Source of the DNA: Setoptus koraiensis | Taxonomy: Eukaryota; Arthropoda | Assembly (NCBI GenBank): GCA_048013815.1 | Contig: CM106586.1 | Location: 20,584,001 to 20,648,000 of the forward strand | Direction of reading: 5' to 3' | Length of the DNA stretch: 64,000 nt | Notes under the pieces: model-generated | Seen by the model: the letters and a program-made list of their open reading frames with translations, nothing else | What the model was told of the DNA's origin: nothing | The model's database searches: none | Position numbers and translations under genes: made by a program | In this document: positions 55,000-64,000 of the stretch, piece after piece | How positions within the stretch are numbered: the first letter of the stretch is position 1 | How the letters are laid out: each line of letters begins with the position of its first letter

Positions 55000-56880
55000 G
55001 GCGCAGGCTGCGCGCATCGGGCCGCCGCGACAGTCGGGCACTTAGATTGGCGTTAACAATGTCACACAGCGACACAATCACAAACACGGGTAGTTGTGGT
55101 GATGGCGTCTGCTGCTCGCTAACAACCATTTGAGCGAGAATTGTCTATGCCAAATGGTGGCCGGGCGACTCGCGAACGGCGCTATGCGCCCTGCGACGAT
55201 CGCGCGCGCTCCGCGCCAAGCGTGCCAATCGTGCCAATTGTACACTCGCGGGCCCACGCTGCCAAGTTGGCCCGACGCTTCTGAGCGCCCCTGCGCGCCT
55301 CTATGCTTTTCTGGGGGCCTCTGAGCGCCTCTATGAGCTTCGGAGCGCCTCTGCGCGGCGCCGTGCGCCGCTGTGCACCTCTGTGCGCCACTGTTCGCCG
55401 CCACCAGTGAAGCGACTGGCATCCAGACGCAAACAGCTGACGAGATTGGCAAGTCGGCCATACTATCCGCACACTGCGGCAGCCACAGTGCCAACAGTTT
55501 GCGAACAGTTTGCGAACAGTCTGCGCACAGTCTGCGCTACGGGCCACAGTGCGGCGAGCGGCACAGTGCGGGCACAGGGCCCCTGTGATAGGGGCGCAGA
55601 GGCCCGAAGTTGTTTGCGCCGACAATTGCGCAGCTTGAATAACATTACAAACAGTGGCGACTGGCACGCCATACAAACGGGCTCGGCCCGTGGGCGCTGT
55701 AAGACGCATGGCGCCCATTTATCAGCGCCATTCCATCTAATTATCTTGATTTGATTTGCTTTGAGCCAATCGGATTGTCGGCGCCTCGCTTGCCAATCTA
55801 ATCCGGTGATATTATCTATCGCTGGCTTGCGCGCCATGCCGCCATTACTATATTATCTGGCTAGCTTGCTTGTGGGGCCGCAGGACGTTTAAGTGGGCTC
55901 ATTGGGTCGCTGCAAACATGAGCCGAGCCAGCATAAGTGTGCGCACTCATCAAGCTCTTATTTTCTTCTCTCTCTCTCTCTGTGGCCAGTATTGTGTTTC
56001 GGCTGGCCGCCGTGTGGGCCCCAGCGGCTGGTCACTGGATCTGGCGCCCAGCGAGCCTTTGTTTAAACATGTTTATACGCGCCACGTCTCTATATATAAA
56101 CCCGCGACACCCGGGCCGGCCGGCCGTCCGCACCAGCCGACTAGCCAGCCAGGCGTGCCGTCGCCTGGCGCGCGCACTGGACACAAACCGATGCAACCGA
56201 GGCCCCTCACACGCAGGGGCCCCACACGCGCAGGGGCCCCCCACACACGGAGCTGGCCGCTGTTGCCAATCTTATCCCAATCATTCCAAAACAACTGGCC
56301 CTGATCGGCGCCCATCTGGCCGTTGTAGCGCTACCAGAATAAGGGCTCGCTGGCGCCCCCTCCAAATGACACACACAAGTGGCTCGCCGGCTCGTGCACA
56401 GCGCGCGCTGGCGAGCTCGCCAGCGCGAAACTCGTCGTCTCATTAACATAATCATCATCTTATTGATTGCGAATCAATACCAGACACTTGTGCCCGTTAT
56501 ACCCTGCGTGCTATACTGTGCCGAGTGGGCGCGCTATTTGGCGCGCCATGTTGCATTGCGTTGCGTCGCGTTACATGGGCCGCCGTCGACACTTGCGCCG
56601 CCACAATGACGGGTTGACGGCGCACCGACGGGCCGGCAAGTGCGCACTTGTTCGCGGGTACCTACCCGACTCACAAGCGCGCACAACGCGTTGATATTGT
56701 GCCACTTTGCATGGTCTAGACAGATCTGTCTTATCGCCGCCAGCTAACAGTTGGTGCATTAAGTGCAACTGCAACATCGACTGGCCGCAGCAACGACTAC
56801 GCCGGCCACAACAACGACTCCGCGGGCCGCAGAACAATGGCGGCCCGCACAGCTGCTCGTTAATAAGCTCTTATCGCCTG
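55000..56880. other. Block without supported genes
   Basis: Degenerate GAGCGCCTCTG repeats (55275-55390), 11-bp CAGTTTGCGAA repeats (55492-55545), a TC run (55966-55982) and three GGGGCCCC octamers near 55577, 56217 and 56232. A CTCF-like word in reverse lies at 56349-56363. A plus-strand frame at 56763-56937 ends at the donor inside the next hairpin. Confidence 0.3.
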
Positions 56881-56886
56881 ATCGCA

Positions 56887-56950
56887 CGCACTCACCTGTC
56901 CTGACCGCTGCATTGTGCGGCCATAGCGGCCGGCCGGACAGGTGAGTGCG
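56887..56950. ncRNA. Hairpin, 15-bp perfect arms, with donor-like sites on both strands
   Basis: Arms 56887-56901 and 56936-56950 pair perfectly; an inner CCGCT/AGCGG stem shortens the loop. Each arm carries GGACAG then GTGAGTGCG on one strand, a near-consensus 5' splice site, so the structure presents the same donor on both strands. A 58-codon Thr/Ala/Leu-rich plus frame (from 56763) ends exactly at the plus-strand donor. Confidence 0.35.
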
Positions 56951-57081
56951 CATTGTCGCATTGGCTAGACTGACTAATTCTAATCTGTCATTGTATTTTT
57001 GCGCGCACTCGCTCGCTCGTTTCCATTGTTGGCGGAAGTGACTTTGTGCAACAATAACAAGCAGCGACTTGTGAGTGAACT

Positions 57082-57564
57082 ATGGGTGTGCGTCAATTTA
57101 GCCGACGAGCGCCATGCACAACCGCATTCGATGTATTGGCCGGCGTAGTTGGCGCCCGACTGCGCCCTCTGGCTCGCTGCAGTGCCGGCCACAATACCCA
57201 AGGGTATTGTGAGTATTGTGCGGCCCACAACACTCAGTGCGGGCTTTCGGCGGTGCCGGGCTCTCGGCGAGTGTCTGGTTCGCGCACTGGCCCGAGCTTT
57301 GGGCGGGCTGCGGCACAATTGTGTGGGCTCGCCCAACGCTCAGGCCCGGAGCAGCGGCAACCACAACGACAACAACGGCAACAACAACAGCGACGGCAAC
57401 AACAACAGCGACGGCAACAACAACAGCGACGGCAACAACGGCAACAACAGCAACAACAACGGCAACAACCACGAGCAAGAAAAGAAAGAAACAGCGAATG
57501 TAAACAGACACTTGTTTTCGTCTTGCACACAACAGCAGCTCATTATGTAATCCATCTAAATTGA
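57082..57564 (+). CDS. Complete polyglutamine/arginine ORF, 160 codons
   Basis: ATG to TGA with no splice needed. Residues 1-85 are non-repetitive, basic, with six cysteines (four within about 16 residues together with a His; the spacing C-X2-C-X2-H-X3-C is shorter than a CCHC knuckle, so no zinc-binding call is made). Residues 90-125 are Gln with regularly placed Arg-Arg from an 18-bp repeat, and the last 35 are basic and then hydrophobic. The profile suggests a disordered nucleic-acid-associated protein. Against it: no promoter or AATAAA close by, and the array is open in all frames. A GTGAGTATT donor-like site lies inside. Confidence 0.35.
   Translation: MGVRQFSRRAPCTTAFDVLAGVVGARLRPLARCSAGHNTQGYCEYCAAHNTQCGLSAVPGSRRVSGSRTGPSFGRAAAQLCGLAQRSGPEQRQPQRQQRQQQQRRQQQQRRQQQQRRQQRQQQQQQRQQPRARKERNSECKQTLVFVLHTTAAHYVIHLN
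57190..57211. repeat. Hairpin, 10-bp arms, 2-nt centre
   Basis: Arms 57190-57199 and 57202-57211, inside the 160-codon ORF. Confidence 0.8.
57360..57470 (+). repeat. CAA/CAG/CGG array
   Basis: Includes three 18-bp units of CAACAACAACAGCGACGG. Confidence 0.9.
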
Positions 57565-57569
57565 TGGAG

Positions 57570-58945
57570 CCAATATCAATCGCTGGCTGGCTGTGTGTGT
57601 TTACGTCATCATTACGTGCCTAACATGATGAATATGTATGTATAAAATACTACAACAACCTACCAGACGCTACTGATTCCTCGGCTGGCGAGCTGCTCAC
57701 GCTGGCGCCTCTTATTAGCAGCCAGCAAACTAGCCGGGCGCCCCACGACAGCGACAACAGCGACAACAACGACAACAGCGACAACAACGGCAACAGCGAC
57801 AACAACGACAACAACGCAACAACGGCAACAATATAAGCCAAGTTTGTGCGCGACCCCCGACAACGACGACGCCGACAACGACGACGCCGACCACGACAAC
57901 GCCAATAACCCACCCACTACAACGCGCCGACAGTGACAACCGACAGAGGCACCGACGATGGTGATCATGATGAATCATTATGCCCATATATCAACTATTT
58001 GCTTTTATCGTCATCATCGGCTGCATCGTTTCGGGCGCTGGCGCTCTGGTTGCGGGTGCTCGCCGCAAGTCGGTCAAGTGTTACACGCGCTCAATGACTA
58101 ATGCGCGCGCGCTTGCCGCGCGCGTTTGTTGCCGCCGGGCGGCCGCTCAATCGGAACAGCGGCGGCGGCGGCACAACAGGGCGACGCATAGCGGCACACA
58201 GCGGCACGGGCCGTCGGGCGGCCACTTGATGGCACTTGTTTCTTGCCGAAACTCGAGCATTGTTGCATGATTGACTATGGGCGCGCGAGTGGGTCCGCCG
58301 TGCGGCCCGCGCTCGGGCCGGCGCGCCGGCCCGACGCGCTAATCGGCTGCAGGCTGCTGCCACGTAGCCGGCGTTGCGCAATACATTATGCAGCATACAG
58401 CATAGCCTAGTATGCACATGACACACACACACACACACATAGATATATATACGCAAGTATTACGCAATGCATTTACGCAAGTATTGCGCAATGTATATAG
58501 TTGGTGTTGCGCGCAAGGCGCCTACACGTCCTATTACGTTATTACGGCAACGTTATTACGTAATACACGACGTATACACACAATGTAAAAGTTATGTTGT
58601 GCGTGTGTGTGTGTGTGTGTGTTGAGCAATTCAGGTCATTGGCGCGCTTGCCGGAGCTGGCTACACAGTTCATTGGCGAAGAATAGTGTTCGCGATTGGT
58701 GTTTGGATAGTGGCACGAATCAATCAATGGCCCGGCGCACAAACAAAGGATAAAACGCGCGCGCGACGCGCAACCGAGCTAGCGGAACAGGAAAAAATCG
58801 CGCCAGCGCCAGCGTTGCGGCACAAAGAATAAGGAACAAATTTAAATGTTGCCGTTGTGGTTGTCAAAGTCGATGTTGTCACACACATTGTTGTTGTTGT
58901 TGTCGTTGTTGTTGTTGCTGTTGTTGTTGTCGTTGCGCGACTGTG
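57570..58945. other. Block without supported genes
   Basis: TATAAAAT at 57641 lacks a full initiator. Contains a CAA/CAG array (57746-57830), GACGACGCC repeats (57858-57900), CA/TG runs (58421-58438, 58601-58620) and TACGCAAGTATTGCGCAATG words at 58450-58495. Confidence 0.35.
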
Positions 58946-58951
58946 TGTCAG

Positions 58952-59146
58952 GCGCTGCCAACGACGCTGTCTCAGCCAGCCAGCGGGAAGCTCGCCAATG
59001 GCTCGCCCGTGGCAGGCCCGCGCGCCACAAAGCGGCCAAAGGAACGAGCTCGCCAGCGCGAGTTGCACAATTCAAATGATGATGATGATGATGATCAAAT
59101 CCGTTTCGCGCAACGCGCACTATCATCGTCTCGGCGCGCCACTCAG
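58952..59146 (+). CDS. Polyglutamine gene, internal exon (65 codons, phase 0-0)
   Basis: Acceptor GACTGTGTGTCAG ends at 58951 behind a TTG-rich tract; donor CACTCAG then GTGAGCC starts at 59147. Exactly 65 codons, phase 0 at both ends, with no in-frame stop. The product is disordered: Ser/Pro/Ala/Gly-rich, then basic (RATKRPKERARQRE), then six aspartates, then an Arg/Ser-rich end. Joined to the next exon it continues in frame into polyglutamine. Upstream exons were not identified, and the array before it remains open in the same frame. Confidence 0.42.
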
Positions 59147-59466
59147 GTGAGCCGCTGCCGCTGCCGCCGCCACTGATCCCAGATAGATCCACATATCTGA
59201 CACAATACAGTGCACGTAAGTGGCCTGCAATTCGCACACTGTCGCGCACAACACGTGCACGCGGCTACAACGCGTGCCACGAGCTGAGTTATCTGCTGCT
59301 GTCAATGGGGCGCTGCTGCTGGCGCAACCATGCTCAGATATGTGACTGTCGGTGTCGTTTATACTGTTGCCGTGGCTGTCGCTGCTGTCATTGGCGTGGG
59401 CACAGGTGTAGCTCACAATATTTAGTGCCTGTTACGACTGCAACAACCCGCTGTAACGGTTTGCAG
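59147..59466 (+). other. Predicted intron, 320 nt
   Basis: GTGAGCC donor to GGTTTGCAG acceptor with a TGTAAC branch-like word 12 nt upstream. An unspliced alternative is a 219-codon frame from an ATG at 59305 whose first 54 codons are Cys/Arg-rich and lead straight into the same polyglutamine frame. Confidence 0.35.
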
Positions 59467-59487
59467 CGGCAACAACAACAACAACGA

Positions 59488-59519
<32 letters not shown>

Positions 59520-59964
59520 ACAACAGCAACAACAACAACAGCAACAACAACAGAAACGACGACGACGACGGGCCTCTATAGCGACCCGTAATGCTGTCGC
59601 GCAACGGAACAGCGGCCAGCCGCCAGGGATAAAACCCGACGCGACATTATGCAACTATAAAGATATACGAAGCAGCATAACTTGGGGCTCGCGCTGGGCC
59701 CGTCTAGCCGTCTCGTTCGGCCAAGCTGGCCGCATAAGATGGTCAAACCTTGACCAAGTTACCCTCGCGCGCCGGCATGGATATCCACGCTGCAATTTTG
59801 TTGTACGAACGAATCTTGGATTCACAAGTTCAAACAGCCATGGGTGTGCTAAAATGATACATGATTCACATTGCCAGACATTTTTGATCGTGCGCACATA
59901 TCCGTCCATGAATTCTAGGCACAACATGCATCGTGATATCCAGATGTGTCAAATTCATCAATGA
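59467..59964 (+). CDS. Polyglutamine gene, terminal exon (165 codons)
   Basis: Continues phase 0. Begins with about 28 Gln/Arg residues from a CAA/CAG array, then KRRRRR (a candidate nuclear localisation signal), then 130 non-repetitive residues rich in Arg, Asn, Ser, His and with five cysteines, ending TGA. AATAAA begins on the last base of the stop codon. With the preceding exon the model encodes 230 residues. A nuclear, disordered regulatory or RNA-binding protein is inferred from composition only. A 90-codon antisense frame (59655-59927) looks equally protein-like, so strand needs testing. Confidence 0.42.
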
Positions 59965-59969
59965 ATAAA
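59964..59969 (+). terminator. Poly(A) signal overlapping the stop codon
   Basis: TGAATAAAT: the hexamer starts at the final A of TGA. A similar stop-to-signal proximity is seen at 12502-12512. Confidence 0.35.
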
Positions 59970-60260
59970 TCGAGTTCATCGAATTCACAAATGAATCCAT
60001 AGTGACCAGCGAATGAATTGCGCTCGGCTGTTGTGTGACACGTTGATTATTCCGCTAATTCATGAATGAATCAGCGATGAATGAGTCTCCGTTCGACAGA
60101 TGGTGTCTCGTATAAATCGTAAACACAATGCCGATGGATATCCAATTCTAAATCCACGTATCCAGCGATGAATCGATGAGCCGGAATTGGTGCGATTTTT
60201 AAATTAAAACACGCACCAGCGCTCGATATTCACACACAAATATCGAGGATACTCGTGTCA
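59965..60260. repeat. AT-richer island of degenerate GAATGAAT/GAATTC words
   Basis: Words such as GAATGAATC, ATGAATCGATGAG, GAATTCATC and GGATATCCA recur in both orientations over about 300 bp without a fixed period, in contrast to the GC-rich flanks. Related GGATATCC words begin inside the preceding exon (59785, 59937). Confidence 0.5.
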
Positions 60261-61645
60261 TCGAGGATGGGGCCATCCAATGGATCCACTCATGTTTGTA
60301 TAATCGGGCGACTGCTCACGAGAGTGGCGTGTTTAGCAATGCTGATGGGTCGCTTGGCGATTGAGCCAGCGACGAGCTCGCCAGAACTGGCCGCTCTCAA
60401 AACGAGTCGCGAGCTATTCGGCCGGCGCGCCCAGGTATCGCCTGTGGGCTCGATACGTGGTACCGGCTCTATGCGCATTAGGCGCGAGAGGGCGCCGAGA
60501 TCGAAAATCATTACATAACATAGTACTTAGGAGTGCTCATCGGAATTCAATCGGAGTGGCAAGTGAATGGATCGAGTCGACAATTGACACAAGCGGGCGC
60601 GCCGATCGATAATGGGCATCATTAGGCGGTCCACCGGATCGATATTCACAGGTGAACGGGCGACGGGATGATTTGTGTGTTTGATGGTGGCCGAAGGTGG
60701 CGAAAGTGGTGCCGTTGCCGCCGCCGCCGCCGGAATGGATGCCGCCGCCTTCGAGAGTGGGCCCCATTGAGTGACCCCGCTTGCGCGCACTAATGCCATT
60801 CATCGGTCAATAGTCTTGCCGGGCCGGCTTGCGAGTGGCGGCCAGTCGGGCAGGTGCATTCATTATGCAACGAGCCAGTACGTGTGCCAGTGCCAATGTG
60901 CGCTGGCGTTGGCTTGTGTGCCAATGGGGCCCCACGAGCTAGCGAGCGAGCGAGCGCGCCACGAGCTGTCACGAGAGACCGAGAGAGAAATAATAGCCGG
61001 GCCCCAATTGTTGTCTCTGTCGGTGTGGGGGCGCTGTTTTGCGTGCGCTCATAGAGATGTCACCTCGGATTGATTTATATGACCGTTGCCACTCTCGTGC
61101 CACCATATGCACTTATAGGCAATTGAATTCGATTATGAAAATTGATGATTTGCGCCCGCCCGCTCGTCCGATATCGAGGCAGCGGCGAGCAGCGCCCGGC
61201 TCTGTGCCGCCCGGCGCATGTGCCGGCACCCTGTTCAACATGGGGCCCGCTCTGTTTCTTCGAACAACACTTATCTTTTGTCTCTGCTGGCACGTTTGCC
61301 GCTGGCACGTTTGCCGCTGGCCAGTGGCACTGGCGAAATGCGAGAATAATATAAATGCCTCGGCCAAGGCGCACAGTGGCCGCCGCGACAGACGGAAAAC
61401 GGATAGGCTTTCTGGGGCCGTCGTTGGCCGGCGCTGCCCTGGCCAAGTAGTGATAGACAGCGCCGAGAGAGGTCATTAATATTCAATGATGCACGGCTAC
61501 CATCTTGACTTTCGTTCGGGCGGCCGGCCGGCGCGCAATGTTTTTCGGCCACTTTAATCACGCCGTGGCCCGGCGCGGCCCGCCGTCGGCCCGCTCGCCG
61601 GGCCAGTCGGCGGAGTCACGCTGGGCCCGTAGGTTGAGTCTGGCA

Positions 61646-61673
61646 CAGTGTCTGGCGCTAGAGCCAGACACTG
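61646..61673. repeat. Hairpin, 11-bp arms, 6-nt loop
   Basis: Arms 61646-61656 and 61663-61673 pair perfectly. Confidence 0.85.
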
Positions 61674-61746
61674 GCGTGACTAGACTGCTTCGGTCCCGTG
61701 AGTGGGCAAGTCGCGAACGCACCTAGGCGCGGGCCCACAATCGCGC

Positions 61747-61797
61747 AATCCGACTGTCCGACTGTCGCAAGTGCCGGCTCGCCGCGACAGTCGGATT
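61747..61797. repeat. Inverted repeat with two alternative 5' partners
   Basis: The right arm pairs perfectly over 12 bp either with 61747-61758 (using 61786-61797) or with 61757-61768 (using 61784-61795); the two left arms are tandem copies of CCGACTGTC. Confidence 0.85.
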
Positions 61798-63063
61798 AAA
61801 CGCGCGCTCGCAGCACCAGACGGGCCCATTACTAGGCCGACACTAGATATCGCCGGGCCGGCGAACAACTAAGCGCTAGCCGACAGTGGTAAATAAATAA
61901 AGCGCGGCAATTCACGCGGCAAAAGATTATTATTTGTTTTGTTTGATATAATTTAAAAATTATCAGCCGCTCGCCAGGCGGCTCGCCAGTAAGCCCTGGA
62001 TAGTGTTTCCAGCGCGGCGCGCATAATATCGGGCTGTTTTTTGTTGCGGCCGGCGCCCTCTCGGGCGCGTCTTGGGCGCCGCTGTCTTCGGGCCGGCCGC
62101 TGGGCGCGTCCGCCGGGGCGGCTGCAGCGGCGGCGGTAATTCCTTATTAACCCAGTTATAGATTTGCCTCATTTCGCGCTGCCCAGTGCGCACGTTGTTT
62201 TTATCAAAAAAGCAACTACTTGTCGCCTGGCTACGCACAATTACCAAACACAAAGAAGCGACGGCGCCATAGGATCCGATTTGCGGTTTTGCGCCGGCCT
62301 CAATTGTCGCGCTCGCTCCAACGCCCTGTCCGGGGCCCGGCGGCCGGCCGCTCTGCGAGCCGCGCGCCACGACCAGTGCGCAGAGGAAATAAGACGCCTA
62401 ACAAGCTCGCCGCTGGGCCGCCCAGCCGGCGAAACGGGCCCGTCTTGGCGGATATTTTTCACTCTGTCTCGGGCCCATTGCTGCTCATTAAGTTGGCGCT
62501 GGTTCGCGTGCTTAATCGCGTAGAAACGCGACAACACGCCGCCGCAACCGGCAAAGGCGGCAACAGCGCGCCACCGTGAGCGATATATGGAGTGCGAGCA
62601 CACAAGCAGATAGCGCCCCCGACGAGCGTAATGGGCGCCCGCAGCTCGTTGCTGGAGCGAAAGGAAGTCGCCGGAGCGTCTGGGCGTGCGGTGGCCGCTC
62701 TCGGCGGCGCTCGGATGCACGAGAACGCGTCGCGGGGCCCAGCGGAACGCGCAGGGCTCGCTGGCTGGCGGCGCAGGGCTCGCTGGCTGGCGACACGGCG
62801 CGGCCAGCGACAACATTGAGCGAGCGAGACAGAAATTGAGGCCAGATCGATAGCGCGCCGGATGTCAGTCGTTTCAAGTGGCGCCCACTCGGGCCGCGCT
62901 CACATGGCCGCTCGGACGACTGGCCGGCTGGCTGGCGGGCCGACCCGGGCCAAGAACAAGGGCGCCCAGCGGTAGCCTTGTCGCTCGTGTGCAACTTGCA
63001 CAGTGTAAGTGGGCGCGCTGGCCGCGACGGCGGGCGCACTATAGCGCCGTTCGCGACTCGCTA

Positions 63064-63216
63064 ATGACCTATTGCCGTTGCCAGCAGCGGCGGCCGGGGC
63101 CAATTCCCGCTCTCTGCGTCTGCAACTTGCCCGGCCAGCCAGCCAGTCGGGCCGTCAGCCAGTCGGGCCGTCAGCCAGTCGGGCAGCGATTGCACAAGCG
63201 TGCGACTAGCGGCCAG
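63064..63216 (+). CDS. Three-exon phase-0 model, exon 1
   Basis: First ATG of a frame that ends at a strong donor (CGGCCAG then GTGAGC) 51 codons later, phase 0. A second strong donor (CACAG then GTGAGC) lies 10 nt downstream, which would shift frame and stop soon after. The exon encodes a Cys/Arg/Gln start and a Ser/Gln/Pro/Gly stretch from a 16-bp repeat (63141-63186). With exons 2 and 3 the model reads 195 residues with all junctions in phase 0. The open frame extends further upstream, so an earlier exon is possible. Confidence 0.33.
63141..63186 (+). repeat. 16-bp minisatellite, 3 copies
   Basis: Units of CCAGTCGGGCCGTCAG. Confidence 0.9.
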
Positions 63217-63349
63217 GTGAGCACAGGTGAGCCAGTGCGCACGGCGGCGCCACTGCCGCGGCACGGCAGAGGCGTCTTTGCTTTTTGCGTTCCAGCGGGC
63301 TCAGCTTTTTTCCATATTGCACACACTATTTTTTTATCTCTTGTTTCAG

Positions 63350-63655
63350 CGCTACTCACGTTTGCGCTGCTACGCAACGTTACGTAACGTAACGCCGCGC
63401 TGGCATGCAGCTAGCGCGACGTTTAGCGTAATCTGGGGCGCGCGCGCGCGCGCGCCTCACACACAACACAAACAAACGATTGCAATCATGGAGCAATCAG
63501 AAGACGAGCCTGATCAGGCTGCCCTCCCCCCGTCCCCCCGCAACTGCCCGACTGTCACTTGCGCCCCACAGTCAGCTGACACGGGCGCCGCAATAGTGTG
63601 CGGCTGCAATAATTTCTTTTTGGGGCCCCTTTTCAATGGCTGGACAGGATTTATT
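63350..63655 (+). CDS. Three-exon phase-0 model, exon 2
   Basis: The best acceptor in the window (TTTTTTTATCTCTTGTTTCAG) ends at 63349. The frame is open for 116 codons to TGA at 63697, but a GTAATT donor at 63656 allows splicing to exon 3 in phase. The first 46 codons may be 5' UTR: an ATG in good context (AATCATGG, 63488) starts an acidic stretch (MEQSEDEPDQ), then Pro/Cys-rich residues and a Gly/Phe/Ile/Leu segment that could enter a membrane. If exon 2 is not spliced on, the product from 63488 is 69 residues. Unrecognised. Confidence 0.38.
63437..63456. repeat. GC alternating run
   Basis: About ten GC units, 30 nt upstream of the candidate ATG at 63488. Confidence 0.9.
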
Positions 63656-63838
63656 GTAATTGCAGCTATTCCCGGCTGGCTGCCTGGCTGGCAATGAACA
63701 AGGTTGGCTGGTTTGTGTAAAACTGGCTGTTACGCAACCGTCTCGTGCTCGCTGTCTGCGCTCGCTGTTGGCGCTCATTGATTCGGCACAATCTCTGACA
63801 CATCAATTTACAATTTACAATTAAAATTACAATTTCAG

Positions 63839-63967
63839 CCCCCGCTCAAATCCCCGAGCTCATTCAGGTCACAGAGCAAGCTAACAACGCACGCCTCTGA
63901 CAACTCTGCCCATAGGACACCCGTTTGGGCACGACACCACCAACCAGACCCAATGGATATTCACTAA
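63839..63967 (+). CDS. Three-exon phase-0 model, exon 3
   Basis: Acceptor AAAATTACAATTTCAG ends at 63838. In phase 0 it encodes 42 Ser/Pro/Lys/His/Thr-rich residues to TAA. Two rivals exist in the same DNA: phase 2 gives about 19 residues ending TGA at about 63900, and removal of a 48-nt segment (63868 to 63915, with CTAAC branch-like word and CCCATAG end) gives an Asn/Gln/Trp/Ile/Leu-rich 27-residue end near 63998. The window ends here, so the true 3' end is unknown. Confidence 0.28.
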   Translation, partial: PPLKSPSSFRSQSKLTTHASDNSAHRTPVWARHHQPDPMDIH

Positions 63968-64000
63968 CGCCGCATATCTAGCACTGGGCTGCATTTGAAT

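Larger units (their letters stand above)
60265..63060. other. Block without supported genes
   Basis: Contains two inverted repeats (61646-61673, 61747-61797), a GCC run near 60715-60730, one GGGGCCCC near 60926, AATAAATAAA near 61889 and opposing GC-rich frames at 61963-63039. Confidence 0.35.

Noticed and set aside
59655-59927. Minus-strand 90-codon frame opposite the polyglutamine terminal exon
   Set aside because: Reads plausibly but starts with TTG and has no flanking signals, while the plus strand has acceptor, stop and AATAAA; strand should still be tested.
63839-63998. 48-nt intron and alternative 27-residue ending at the right edge
   Set aside because: Donor (CAG then GTCACA) is weak and the window stops here, so it is only noted as an alternative.

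Overview
Eukaryotic nuclear DNA, most likely from an invertebrate animal; I cannot name the taxon. There are no bacterial-type dense operons and no long uninterrupted genes. Candidate exons are bounded by ordinary spliceosomal signals (GTGAGT or GTRAG donors, pyrimidine-TTTCAG acceptors), followed by AATAAA poly(A) signals and occasionally preceded by TATA plus initiator elements. CpG is not depleted. The DNA is somewhat GC-rich by eye and saturated with simple repeats: CA/TG, GA and GC runs, nineteen or so CAA/CAG (TTG/CTG) arrays, and about two dozen minisatellites with 9-31 bp units. Recurrent matches to a CTCF-like core are the only family-level hint of a bilaterian. I recognise no protein family, tRNA, rRNA or transposase anywhere, so every coding call is a structural prediction with moderate or low confidence.

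Left part (1-12 kb): mostly repeat-rich intergenic-looking DNA. It holds a TATA/initiator pair with a 25-codon ORF near 3.2 kb, a basic 68-codon ORF near 5.3 kb, and the longest ORF of the window (9204-10184, poly-threonine plus 15-residue repeats, with a poly(A) signal 84 nt after its stop). At 12.16-12.51 kb a terminal exon with acceptor, stop, poly(A) signal and GU-rich downstream element is well formed.

Middle (12.5-37 kb): minisatellites, perfect or near-perfect hairpins of precursor-miRNA size (14.78, 14.93 and 18.45 kb), a consensus TATA/initiator promoter with a 70-codon ORF at 25.4 kb, and ORFs at 21.6, 23.3 and 26.5 kb.

The densest region is 37.0-40.8 kb: a polyglutamine first exon on the minus strand, a head-to-head plus-strand ORF only about 200 bp away, a converging minus-strand ORF that runs through a 16-bp minisatellite, and a three-exon plus-strand model whose phases all agree and which contains a 71-nt GTGAGT...TTTCAG intron.

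Right part (41-64 kb): more minisatellites, long GC-rich ORFs at 45 and 50.9-51.7 kb, a complete polyglutamine/arginine ORF at 57.1 kb, a two-exon polyglutamine gene at 58.95-59.96 kb ending in a poly(A) signal, an AT-richer island of degenerate GAATGAAT-like words at 59.97-60.26 kb, and a three-exon phase-0 model at 63.06-63.97 kb. How these genes might cooperate cannot be judged; the shared theme is disordered, low-complexity, basic proteins. The two most striking genome-scale signals are a large excess of the self-complementary octamer GGGGCCCC and the scatter of CTCF-like motifs.
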